The notes below the pieces were generated by a model that was not told where the DNA came from, made no database searches, and saw only the letters and a list, made by a program, of their open reading frames with translations. Made by a program: the position numbers and the translations under genes. Source: Strigamia acuminata (Eukaryota > Arthropoda > Chilopoda > Geophilomorpha > Linotaeniidae). Taken from it: a stretch of DNA of 64,000 nucleotides. The stretch spans positions 33,475,608-33,539,607 of the forward strand of contig OX442314.1 of the NCBI GenBank assembly GCA_949358305.1, read 5' to 3'. Position 1 is the first letter of the stretch; every line of letters begins with the position of its first letter. Positions 20,707 through 31,100 of the stretch are shown in pieces.

Positions 20707-21104
20707 TAGGCCTGTGCGCCGAGTCGGCTGAGCTGACTCGGCTCGGCGGCTGGTCGGCTGGACCCCAGCCGCCGCCGCCGTGTGGCGACAATTTACAACT
20801 AATTACAAGCCGCCGCCGCCGCTGATTTGCCGGCGTCGAACGGCTGAATTTTTTTTTTTTTTTTTTTTTTTTTTTCAGATGATTTTATCGCAAGTTTTTA
20901 TTTTTTTCTTGTTAATTTTTTTTAATTTTTTTTTTGGAGAGTTTTTTGGTTTTTTTGTTGATTTTACACCGAAAATTTCGGCTTAGCCGATCAGCCGGCT
21001 AGCCGCCGACCCCTGCGAACGAGCCGGGTTCGAGCCGCCGCCACCTCGTGGCGACCAGCCGAATCAAGCCGCCGCCGAAAAATTGCGCTCGGCGCACAGG
21101 TCTA
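20707..21104. mobile_element. hAT-type MITE inserted in Copia gag-pol
   Basis: A 398-bp element has 17-bp terminal inverted repeats (TAGGCCTGTGCGCCGAG at 20707 and the inverted form of TAGACCTGTGCGCCGAG ending at 21104, 16 of 17 identical). Flanking direct repeats are GCGACCAG at 20699-20706 and 21105-21112. An 8-bp duplication and a TAG-CCTGTG-type terminus are characteristic of the hAT superfamily. The interior is GC-rich (gccgccgcc) around a long T tract and codes for nothing. It is a non-autonomous element. Confidence 0.9.
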
Positions 21105-22532
21105 GCGACCAGGGTGGGCCAATGATGACATTCCTATGTTCATTCTCCGTGGTCCACTCATCTCATTCGAGGTGCTGTTGACTTGAAATAAACCATTGAC
21201 CTTCCGTGCTTGAAACACTTTTATCCCATCTGACGTTTTGACTTCACAAATTCCATCGCCAAAACATACTTGAAATCCTAGGTCAATAATTCTTCCGACT
21301 GATAATAGGTTAGTCTTCAGTGAAGGCACCAAATTCACGTTGTCCAAACGTATCAACTTTTTCTCGCTGCCCAATGATGTGGTCAGCAAGACTGTGCCAT
21401 ATCCGGTTGAATGCACTTTTCGTCCGTCCGCCAAAAAAATATCTTTACCTTGACTCATATTCAGGTAATTAAAACACTCAGCATTGTTTGCCATATGGGA
21501 TGAGGCTCCCGAGTCCATGAACCAAATGTTCGAATCCCATTTTGTCTTTGTAACTTCAAAATTATTTCTATTCGTCGACATGGCATAATCGACCACGTAA
21601 TCGAGGTCAGACAGTTCCCTGCTGGCTCCATTTGACTCCTGTGTTACTAAATTCGCACCTTGATTGCGTGCACGTCCAATACCCCGATTAAAACCACGTG
21701 CTCTGCCACGTCCTCGTCCTCGAAAATCGGCCACAGCAGCAGGATCCACTGGTTGTCGGCATTCAGCATACCGGTGGCCAATGCGGCCGCAATTCCAGCA
21801 CTTTGGGCCACCCCTGCCGCCGAATCCCCGACTTCCGCTCGCAACTGCCATTGGACGCCGTCCATTGCCTCTACTGGCACCTCTCGTCCACGTGGCGCTT
21901 TCGATCCGCGCTTCCACCGTCGTTTCGATACCGTTCTTCCGAATCTCGGCGGCCAACAGTGCACGGCGGAGCGTGAGTAATTTTAATGTGCTCGTTCCAG
22001 CCACGTCGCAGCTTGTCATCACGTTTGCATAATCAGCGCTTAATCCGCGTAAGATGTGTGCGCACAGTTCATGTTCCTCAATTATGACGCCTATTGAACT
22101 CAATTCCTCCCGAATTGACACCATTTTGTCCAAATATGTCGCAATAGTTTCGCCTTGCTTCATAACCATGTGTCCCAATTCGACCCTTTTCTGCACTTTT
22201 AACTCAGCCAAATCGCCTTGGTTTTCAGTCTTCAATGCTGTCCAGGTCTCCTTGGCTGTATCCTTATTCAATACGTGTCTCAATTGTGCTGAATCAATTG
22301 TCTGCAGGATTAAGTTCAATGCCTCAATGTCATTCAAATTCCATTTATCTTGCCTTGCTTTAAAATCCACGTCGCTCTCGCCCAGCGTTTTAATCGGTTG
22401 GTCATCTTTAATGACCGTCCAGACATCCTTTGCTCTAAGCAATGTCCTCACGCGGTACTCCCACGACGGATAGTTCTTCCCGTTCAGCTTCTCGACGTAC
22501 GTGACCGACTGCACATCTGATTTTGTCGCCAT
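21102..22532 (-). CDS. Copia gag-protease half
   Basis: The 476-residue frame starts MATKSDVQSVTYVEKLNGKN. The N-terminal part is a Copia gag capsid-like region (YPSWEYRVRTLLRAKDVW). A CCHC knuckle CWNCGRIGHRYAEC follows near residue 250, then an aspartic protease motif FMDSGASSHMANN near 343. The frame ends with a TAG supplied by the MITE terminus at 21102-21104; upstream of it the sequence runs in phase with the pol half. Confidence 0.9.
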   Translation of the reverse strand: MATKSDVQSVTYVEKLNGKNYPSWEYRVRTLLRAKDVWTVIKDDQPIKTLGESDVDFKARQDKWNLNDIEALNLILQTIDSAQLRHVLNKDTAKETWTALKTENQGDLAELKVQKRVELGHMVMKQGETIATYLDKMVSIREELSSIGVIIEEHELCAHILRGLSADYANVMTSCDVAGTSTLKLLTLRRALLAAEIRKNGIETTVEARIESATWTRGASRGNGRRPMAVASGSRGFGGRGGPKCWNCGRIGHRYAECRQPVDPAAVADFRGRGRGRARGFNRGIGRARNQGANLVTQESNGASRELSDLDYVVDYAMSTNRNNFEVTKTKWDSNIWFMDSGASSHMANNAECFNYLNMSQGKDIFLADGRKVHSTGYGTVLLTTSLGSEKKLIRLDNVNLVPSLKTNLLSVGRIIDLGFQVCFGDGICEVKTSDGIKVFQARKVNGLFQVNSTSNEMSGPRRMNIGMSSLAHPGR

Positions 22533-24827
22533 TTCCGAACGTGAGTGCGCTGGTCTACCAGAGCCAGAATAGAAGCATGTTGACTAGTTGGTATCCCAAT
22601 CTTCTCTGCTCTATCTTGCTTAATTCATTTAGCAAGTAAACTATAAGTTTTAGATTGCAATTAATGATCCCCCTGACGTAACGATTCCCCCCCCCCGAAA
22701 ATATATGTTTGGCCTCCCAAATAAAACTAAAAAGAAAAATCTACTTAGGTCCCCAAAAAACTGATTCCCCCCCCCCCACAAACAGAAATATCAAAAATCA
22801 CTCAATTACCCCCCAAAATAAGCATAATACGGGGCAGTTATTGCACTACAAGTGCCTTTTTAGCCTTAGACGGCCTGCCACGTTTTGTCTCAAGCGGAAC
22901 AGAGTATAGCTTCTCACCAATTGCTATACCTAAAGTGTGTTTACACAAGTAGGTCTTAAAAAAATTAGACATGTGCAAGTCCCTTTGTTCCATTTGTTAT
23001 TTTCTATGATAACAAGCCATAAACTATTCTTCGACTGTGTGTAGGTATTGAAGTGGCGCCAATTTTTAAGGTTAACCTTATGACGGTTTATAAGTGCTAT
23101 TTATTAATAACACGGATGAATTTTAGTAGTTTTCGGCGAAACCCGCATTTGTCAATGCTCCAAGTCGCCACTAGATGGCGCGATTACGTTTAGCGGTAAA
23201 TTCGAATCGCGAGTTGAGAAACTAGTAAAATAAATATAAGAATATATTTATTTGTATGAAACAAACACTTTATTAAGATTAATATAAATATATATTAATG
23301 ATTATTGTTCACATTAAGTGATTGGAATCTCTAGTTCAGCAGAAATGGAGATTTGGTAATCCATCGATCAACCGATCGATGTGATTGGTGGATCCATTTC
23401 CGGTCCTGGGTATCCAGTTCCGGTTGTGGTGTGAATTAGCATATTGCTCCTCCGTATCCACTTCCGGTGATACGGGATTGGAGGGATTCGTGGAACCCAT
23501 GTTCCAATTGGTTGACTGGATTAATCCTTAATCCAGCCAGGTGATATAAACCCAAACAACCGGCAATTCAGCAGCACTGTTTGATTATTTCTGTTTGGTA
23601 TTGTTACTTAAGAAATATGATTCGTTGTTCACGTAAAAAACCTTTTGGTTCTTTGTTGATTTATTCGCAAAGAACCGCGGCATGATTCTACCGAATCATG
23701 CAACCACCGGCAATTGAAGCCGACGTATTGGATTGTTATGTTGCATACATGTTTCAATTTACGGTCTCGCCGAGGAGAACTTGCCTTCTGTGCAATTCAG
23801 TATCCTCCGGGCAGGACTGAGTGGTCATTTTCGGTATGAACGCATTTCGTAACCGGGAGTAAGCACCGGGACTGTTGAGAGTTGGTTCCTTCACCTGATG
23901 GTGCCAAAGCAGTCTGTTTCACAGTAACCACGAGTAGCACCAAGTGTTTGGCAAACTGATTCTCATGGTATTCGGTGCCAAAGCAGTCGTCTTGTCATTA
24001 GTACCGCGAAGGACTAAACTGCTGTGCGGAGCCGCGAGCTATCGACTCCTGTGCACGTGATACCGTCAATCGCTAGACGAACGATCGTGTTGCGGCGCAG
24101 GGGACGCTTGATACCGTTCTGCATGGCAGGGCGTTTTCTATCGACGGCAATTGTGTGTTGCGACGGGAAGCCTAACATTTATCCTTTACAGTTACGACAG
24201 AACAATATTAACTTGGCAACAAGTTACTCAATCAAGTCGGGAGACTTAAAAGACACGAATACATTGAACTCAATGTGACGAATAAGTTGTCGGCAACTTA
24301 TCGACGAAATATCCAGTAGAAAAACTCACAACACTTATGAATTAAATATAATTCATAATCGAAATATTGATAAGTAAATGAACACATTTACTTACACCAA
24401 TATCCAACCTCAGTTGTGGCGGTGCAGACAAAGTCAACCGCAAGGCTCAGATCATTCGATTTATCGACGTGCGATAATTTACACAAGCGAACCAAGGACC
24501 CAGCGAAGCCGTATCGAACTCCAGGATGCAGCCATCCGGCTTAGACGACATCTATAATCAGGTCGAGCGATGGGGAAACCGCTCCCATCTTCCAGACACG
24601 TAATGGCATTGTTTTAGGGCCAGTCGGTCATTTCTTTGTATAGTTTAATAAGTTGATTTAACGTGCCAAATGTCGGCATTAGTCCCATGTATAATTTAGC
24701 TCATTTCATATTGTTTGCCAACAATAAACTGTCTTGTGTTTATCTCGTATTGTATTCACTGTTTATTTATTGCGATCTCTTCCCGGTACCATTGTTAAAT
24801 GGGAGTTGTGGTCGTCACCGTCACACG
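22533..24827. other. Non-coding, probably long LTR or leader of the Ty3 element
   Basis: Two runs of ten or eleven C follow the word gattc at about 22681 and 22764. 23360-23480 repeats short (ca/cca)cttccggt-type words. 23560-24827 has no ORF of coding character. A tRNA-Gln-like primer site starts at 24828, so the DNA before it could be a long 5' LTR, but no matching copy was found after the pol gene. Confidence 0.3.
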
Positions 24828-24846
24828 TGGAGGTCCCACCGAGATT
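24828..24846 (+). promoter_or_regulatory. Primer binding site, tRNA-Gln-like
   Basis: TGGAGGTCCCACCGAGATT is complementary to the expected 3' end of a eukaryotic tRNA-Gln (acceptor and T-arm, plus CCA). It lies 1 kb upstream of the gag ORF of the Ty3 element. Its 3' part and the following 40 bp are duplicated at 25056-25110 (caccgagat ... ttgcaatt ... cgattgaatt). Confidence 0.55.
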
Positions 24847-25831
24847 AGGTTGCAATTAAATTCGATTGAATTGCAACAGTGAATATTGGAGATAAATATT
24901 TAACTAAAAAAATTTAGTTAAAAATAGACAGATTAGATTTTCAGTTTATATTTCCATGTGAAGAAGTTAAACTGATGAAATAGAAATATGTAGCAGATTT
25001 TCCTTCACTATTTTCGTTCGAAGATTTAAGGGATTTCAAAGACTACCACCTGATCTCACCGAGATAGGTTGCAATTAATTCGATTGAATTGTAAAAATAA
25101 ATGTTTGAGATATTTAAAGACAAAAACTTTACAATAAAGTTTACTATTACACATACATTTAGTTTTCTCGAAGAAAATGAATAAATACAATTCTGCCCGA
25201 AAAGAATTACAACGAGATTCGTAAATCTATCACATGATAAGTGAGATAGGTTTATTCGTAGCGTTAAAAGTTTTAGAATTCAGAGAATTTAAAAATAAAA
25301 CAAGGATTCGAAAAATAATTATATTTCGGATATCTGCTTTATTCTGAAAGAAATAAAAAGTTCAACGAATATATGGAATTTCGAAGTAAATCCCATATTA
25401 AGGAGAAAATTATAATAAATTGAAAACAATTAACAAAGATTGATTAAAAAAAGTAAATTTATTTTATTTTTCGTGAATTATACAATTTTGGGAATATTTA
25501 CAAATAATCTCTCGAAGGAATTTTATTTTTATCGGTAAAAAACTAAAAAGTCGAAGAGAACGGACTTAGTAGAGAACGGATAACGAAAAAGATACGTTCG
25601 TTATATAATCATTTGATAACGAACCAGCCAATCAGGAACTAGGAGATCTAAGGATCCCCAGCCCCCTACTATTAAAGGAGAGCCAGATCAGACTGAGATC
25701 ATTCGCTTCCAGACCAGACCAGCAGACGTGTTTCAGTAACCATCCTGACCGCGCCTTCCGATTCCAGTTACGATTCGAAGTTTCCACCGCTAAAATTAGT
25801 AAAACGACCGATTCAATTATATTGTTATAAA
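24847..25831 (+). other. Long leader of Ty3 element 1
   Basis: AT-rich leader with the duplicated primer-site-proximal segment and an ATTAAAGG TATA-like sequence near 25670, about 160 bp before the gag start. No ORF of coding quality. Confidence 0.35.
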
Positions 25832-28168
25832 ATGGATCCAAACAACCTTCCTAACGAAGGGAAAGTGGCCGAAGAAAAAGCCACAGAAGAAGTATCTAGC
25901 TTGAATTCAAGTTATGTAAAACTTTGTGATCAAACGGAAATGATTCCCGATGAACTCACACAGTTTTGTATGCATTATGAACTGGATAGAACACAGTTCA
26001 AAACCATAATCGAAGCTTCTGAATTTGTGACGAAGCGGGCGTTACGTAACATACGTATTAACCCCACTCCGGAAAAATGAGCACAACTTTCCAAAGAAAG
26101 TTTGGCGGATCATAATTCCGTTACAAACCCAATACCTTCGCCGAAGGATCTTCCCGAAGAAACGAGGTCACGATCAAAAACCCCGCAACGAAAGTTGGGA
26201 GATCAAGCAAGAGTTAAAACTCCGTCAGTTCGAAATCAAGATATTCGAGAGTTATTTCGAACATCAAGCAAGGAATCACTTGATCAATCCAGCTTGGGAA
26301 ATAGAACTCCTCACTCCCGTAACGCCAGTTGTCCCAATACTCCAAGTATTTCGGAGACAGGAGGATCCAATTTTTCAACTTTTCAACCTGAAAATGCTAA
26401 AAAGCAACCCAATCCGCATATTTATACGGAGAATGGGACGAGACATTTTGCGAAACAAACCCCTAAAGGGCGAGGAAACAAGTCCGCAATTCGACGGAAA
26501 TTATCTCCATTACCATCACCCGTCTTAACTCAAACTCGTCAAGAACAATTGAGATTAGACGAAGTAGAAAAGGAGCGACTTCGGCAAGAAGCCATTATTC
26601 AAAAGAAGTTTAACGACGAAAAAATTCGTCAAGATATGCTTAACAAAGAAGTTGCCAAACAAAATGAAGCTCGTAAGAAAATAGACGAGGAGAATAAAAT
26701 CCAAATCGATCAATTACGAGCCCAATGGCAGCAAGAACACGATGACGAGTTCAAAAAACAACAAGATGAACTCGATAAGGAATGGGATAAAGTGACGAGG
26801 GTTGAAGACACCCAACGTGCACGAGAAAAATCTCTACCAAGAAATACCCGACCAAAACTCGCGGTATCCAATTGTGCCGGTCGTGGTAGCGAGCCCCGAG
26901 ACCAGACAAACCCGTCACGAGCATCTACCGATGACATTCCTAGTTCACACTCATCTACAGGAAGCTCTACCGAAGCTAGACCTCCCTCTGAAGGAACTAG
27001 TATTTCGTTTGAACATATTTTACAAATGCAACAAAATATGGCCACCCAATTTCAACAACAGTTAGATATCCGATTGAATGCTTTCGTACAAACACAGCAA
27101 CCCGCTGGGCCTCAACGATCAAATAATCCAGGACCCAGTAAAGTCTTTTTCAAGGGACAAGACCTTCCAGTTTTCGACGGAAAACAGGAGGAAATAGATA
27201 AATTTTTATCAGTGGCTAAAACAGTAGCTATTTCCAAGGGACTGACCCTGGACGAGATGGTTAATCAAGGTATTCCAACCTACTTGTCAGGATTGGCCCA
27301 ACAATGGTATGACGAGAATAAAACTAAGTTTACCAATTGGAAAACCTTCGTAGAATTATTTCGTGAAGAATTCGACATGATTCCAACTACTCGACTCCGA
27401 AATTTACGAAAAGTAATCCAAGGAGATGATGAACCTTTATATGAATTTCTAGTCAGATTTACTAAAGCCCAAGGATCGTACTCCGAAAGAGGAAATGTTG
27501 CCACGCTCTTCGACAACTTGAACTGGACAAGTTACAATAGATTAATCGATAGAAATCTGTACAGAAGCGATTCGGTAGACAAAATCTTTCAATTCGTACG
27601 AATGAATAGAGCTCTCTTTGAACCCCAAAGAATTCGTACAGAGAATTCCAAAGAAATTGATAAAGTGGTATCTAACAACCAAAAGTATTCTAAAGATACC
27701 AAAAATACGAGACCTTCCGCTCGATCCACCCAAATGATGGAGATAGAGCCGGAAGAAGAAACGACTGAAGTCAACGACTTGACAGAAAATAACGTATCAA
27801 TGGATAGTTTATTATGTGCCATGTCAGAAAATCAGACAGGGAAATGTTTTCATTGTAAACAACCAGGTCATTTCAAAAGAGAATGTCCTCTGCTTCCAAA
27901 GCGAAAATTTAGTAATAATTTCCCTGGAAATAATAATTCCAATAACAATAGCACTAATCAGCAGCCGAACGAATTTAAGCGACCACGCCAAAATTGGGTA
28001 ACTGCCGAGGCTATTGATCAAAAAATGGAAGAATTAAAAACTGATATGCATAATAATATGCAAACTACGATAACTAAGACAGTGTCGGATCTGTTTAGTA
28101 AATTCTTAGATCCTAAGGATGCGACTACGGCACCAATTACTGAAACCCCACCGGTTCCAAAAAACTAG
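25832..28168 (+). CDS. Ty3/Gypsy gag with one in-frame TGA
   Basis: The frame 25832-28168 (779 codons) is interrupted once, by TGA at 26078-26080 after INPTPEK. Downstream of it there is no ATG until well into the coiled-coil region. The protein has a charged, Pro/Ser-rich N terminus and a long Glu/Lys/Gln coiled coil (about residues 225-330). A retrotransposon capsid-like domain follows (PVFDGKQEEIDKFLSVAKTV ... YLSGLAQQWYDENKTKFTNW), then one CCHC knuckle CFHCKQPGHFKREC. The stop TAG at 28166-28168 directly follows the slippery heptamer used for pol. The internal TGA is a nonsense mutation or, less likely, a recoded stop. Confidence 0.85.
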
Positions 28169-28190
28169 TGGCGGGGGTCCTCGAACCCCC
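28159..28190 (+). promoter_or_regulatory. -1 ribosomal frameshift signal, gag to pol
   Basis: The heptamer A AAA AAC (28159-28165) is in the zero frame as CCA AAA AAC TAG, immediately before the gag stop. A 7-base spacer (28166-28172) is followed by a stem GGGGGT (28173-28178) pairing with ACCCCC (28185-28190) around a 6-base loop. Pol is in the -1 frame, open from 28144. This has every element of a canonical retroviral -1 site. Confidence 0.85.
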
Positions 28191-31100
28191 TATCATTAAT
28201 TCCGAAGGGATTTTACCACCAGACTTGGAACAAGCTCTTTCTGAAACTTTAGATAACTTAACTATTCAAGATAAAGAAATTAAGCGTGCTCGTCCTAACC
28301 GGAAGACACGGAAAAGAAACTGGAACTATAAGTTTAAGGTTGCATCAAATACGCCTTTTTCGGCAGAGGAGACAGCAAACCCGTTCTTGAATTTTCACGA
28401 CGACCTGTTTTCTCTAGATAAGGGGGACGAATCTTTAGCTCGGCTAATACAAGATACGTCCAATCTTAATATTCGTGACGAATCCACCAGTTCTAGTGGA
28501 GGAGTATTCGAGAATTTACAATCTATGATTGATAATTTGAATCTCGACTCCAAATCTTCCAGATTTGCGAGATTGAAATCTTACATTAACGAGAATCAGT
28601 TAAAACGAAAAGATGGCATCGAACGAATTAATAGTTTGGGAAATCACATCGATGATCCCCGAATGAAAATTACAATAGGTGGACTCACTTACAATGCTTT
28701 GATGGACTCAGGAGCCACACAGTGTTTTATTGGGTTACAATTACTAAGTAAGACTTGTGCATCTCCCGATTTCATACAAGATTGTCCGAAACACATGAGA
28801 GTTTGTGCAGTTGGGGTTACTCATATTCCACTGGGACAAATCACTTTGTGTGTACAATGGGCAGACGGAGCGGAATTCACACCGATAAATTTTATCATTT
28901 TGGATAATAATGTGTGTGGATTAATTATCGGACATAATTTTATGCGCCGAACTAAGATTAATCTAAATCCAGCACGAGCTGTATTTACTTGCGACAGCAA
29001 GTCCGATTGGACTGCCCCCTACGAAACTGACGAGTTAAATTGCAATTTAGCTCGAGTACAAGTGTTGACTGACAACGCAACAGCCACACACACGCCAGAT
29101 AATTGGGAAGAATTGTTGTTAAAAGATTGTGACTGTTCAGATGAGGAAAAAAGTAAATTACGAGAAGTAATTGCTAGTGTTAAGAACGTCTTTAGAGATA
29201 AAGTCGGATGTACTAACATAATAAAGCATAAGATCACCTTTAAAAAGGATGTAACGTGGAAAAAACAACCGTTTCGAATGTATAACCCCGCTAAAATAGC
29301 CATTATGACTAAATTGGTAGAGGAATTAGAAGCGGATAACTTGATTGAAAGAGCTACTGGACCTTACATAAGTCATCCAGTGATCGTGGCGAAGCCAAAC
29401 GGCACTTATCGTTTGTGTATCGATTATCGGTGGTTGAATGCAATCACCGAAATCAATGCCATACAAATGCCAAGTATTGATCTGTTACTTCACAATACTA
29501 ACCAGGCAAAGTATTTCACCTCTCTTGACCTTACCAAAGGTTATTATCAGGTCGAAATGGACGAGGAAGATAGACAAAAAACAGCCTTTTACACTCCGAA
29601 AGGCAATTATCAATTTGTCCGCATGCCTTTTGGTCTTTGCAATGCGCCGTGTACATTTCAGTTCTTAATGGAACGAGTGATGGGCGAAGCATTATACCAA
29701 CACGCTCTAGTCTATTTAGACGACGTTATAATTTTCTCCACCACTTGGGAGAAACATCTTGGACACATCAAGGATGTGTTAGAAAGATTGGATAAAGCCA
29801 ACTTATCGGTGAATAAGGAAAAATCAAAATTTGGAAAAACTACACTCAAATTTTTGGGTCATTTGATAACTCCAACTGGATTAGCACCTGACCCAGACAA
29901 GATAGTATCCGTTAGGAAATATCCAACTCCTAAGAATTCCAAGGATATTCAACGTTTTCACGGCCTGTCGAATTTCTTCCGAAAATTTATTCTCGAACAT
30001 GCAAAAATTGCTAGACCTCTAACTAGCATGATGCATGATAAAGCAGTGTTCAAATGGGGAGAAGAACAAGAGAAAGCTTTCGAAGCCATAAAAAATATCT
30101 TATGTGATGAAACACAAGTTTTGTTAATGCCAGATATGATGAAACCATTCGTGATTTTGACTGATGCGTCACATGATGGACTTGGTAGTGTATTATGCCA
30201 AGATGTGGAATTCTTCGATGAAGGAAAAGGAGAAATGATCATGACTCCTAGACCAGTAGCTTATGCTAGTCGGGTCCTACGAGGAGCAGAAGTACGCTAC
30301 TCAACACCCGAACTCGAGTGTTTAGCAGTAGTGTGGGCAGTCGACAAATTCCGACCGTATATCGAATATACGACTTTTACTTTGGAATCAGACGCCGAAG
30401 CATTGAAATGGCTGATGGGAACACCAGAACCATCGGGACGATTTGGTCGTTGGGCAATTAAACTTCAATGTGGCGCCTTTAAGATTAAATATCGACGGGG
30501 CACCCAGAATCAAGTTGCCGACGCCTTTTCAAGAGCTCCTTTGGGCATTGAAGACATTCCAGAGAATGATTATTGTGAGCCAATCGAGATTACTCAATTT
30601 TGGCCAGAATGGGACGGAAATCGAGAAATTATTCGAAGGAATAATAGAGAAGATTGCCAATTTCTAACGAATGTACAGCTTCATTTCGATTATTCCAAAT
30701 TATTATATAATACTTTGGAAAAGGGGGAGGAAATGGATGAAGCTGCAGAAGAAACACTATTTAGTGCTTTAACTGAAGTTTTAAAGGAAGTTCCACCGAC
30801 TCGAGAAGAAATTATAGAAGCTCAACTGGCCGATAAAGAGTGTAGAATGATAATCGATCATCTGAAACGAGATGAAATCGAACAGAAAAAGTTTAAGAAA
30901 ACTAAAGAATGGATGAAAGCAGTCCAAGGTTACCAATTAGATTTTCAAGAAGAAAATGGTAATGAAATGCTGATTTATTTCAAACCAACGTTTGAAGAGG
31001 AATTGAATGACTCCGGAAACGGATTTAAAGCTGTCATTCCACCTTCATTAGTACGAAGAGTACTGTTTGCCTGTCACGGACATCCATTAAGTGGACATGC

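Larger units (their letters stand above)
17918..22532 (-). mobile_element. Ty1/Copia retrotransposon, gag-pol split by a MITE
   Basis: The coding region of a Copia element lies on the minus strand. A 476-codon gag-protease half (22532-21105) and the integrase-RT-RNase H half (20698-17918) are separated by a 398-bp hAT MITE with an 8-bp target duplication. The last gag codon ends at 21105 and the next pol codon starts at 20698, so the two halves are in the same phase. Without the insertion the polyprotein would be about 1402 residues, close to the usual size of Copia polyproteins. No other stop or frameshift interrupts it. LTRs were not identified with confidence on either side. The insertion therefore looks recent and probably killed an otherwise intact element. 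Confidence 0.85.

Noticed and set aside
20707-20791. N-terminal extension of the Copia pol ORF (MSPHGGGGWGP...)
   Set aside because: It is encoded by the inserted MITE, not by Copia.
21647-22032. Four overlapping ORFs on both strands within Copia gag
   Set aside because: Shadow frames of the Arg/Gly-rich zinc-knuckle region of gag.
22975-24827. A 1.8-kb 5' LTR of Ty3 element 1
   Set aside because: Suggested by the primer site at 24828, but no second copy follows pol, so it is described only as a possibility.
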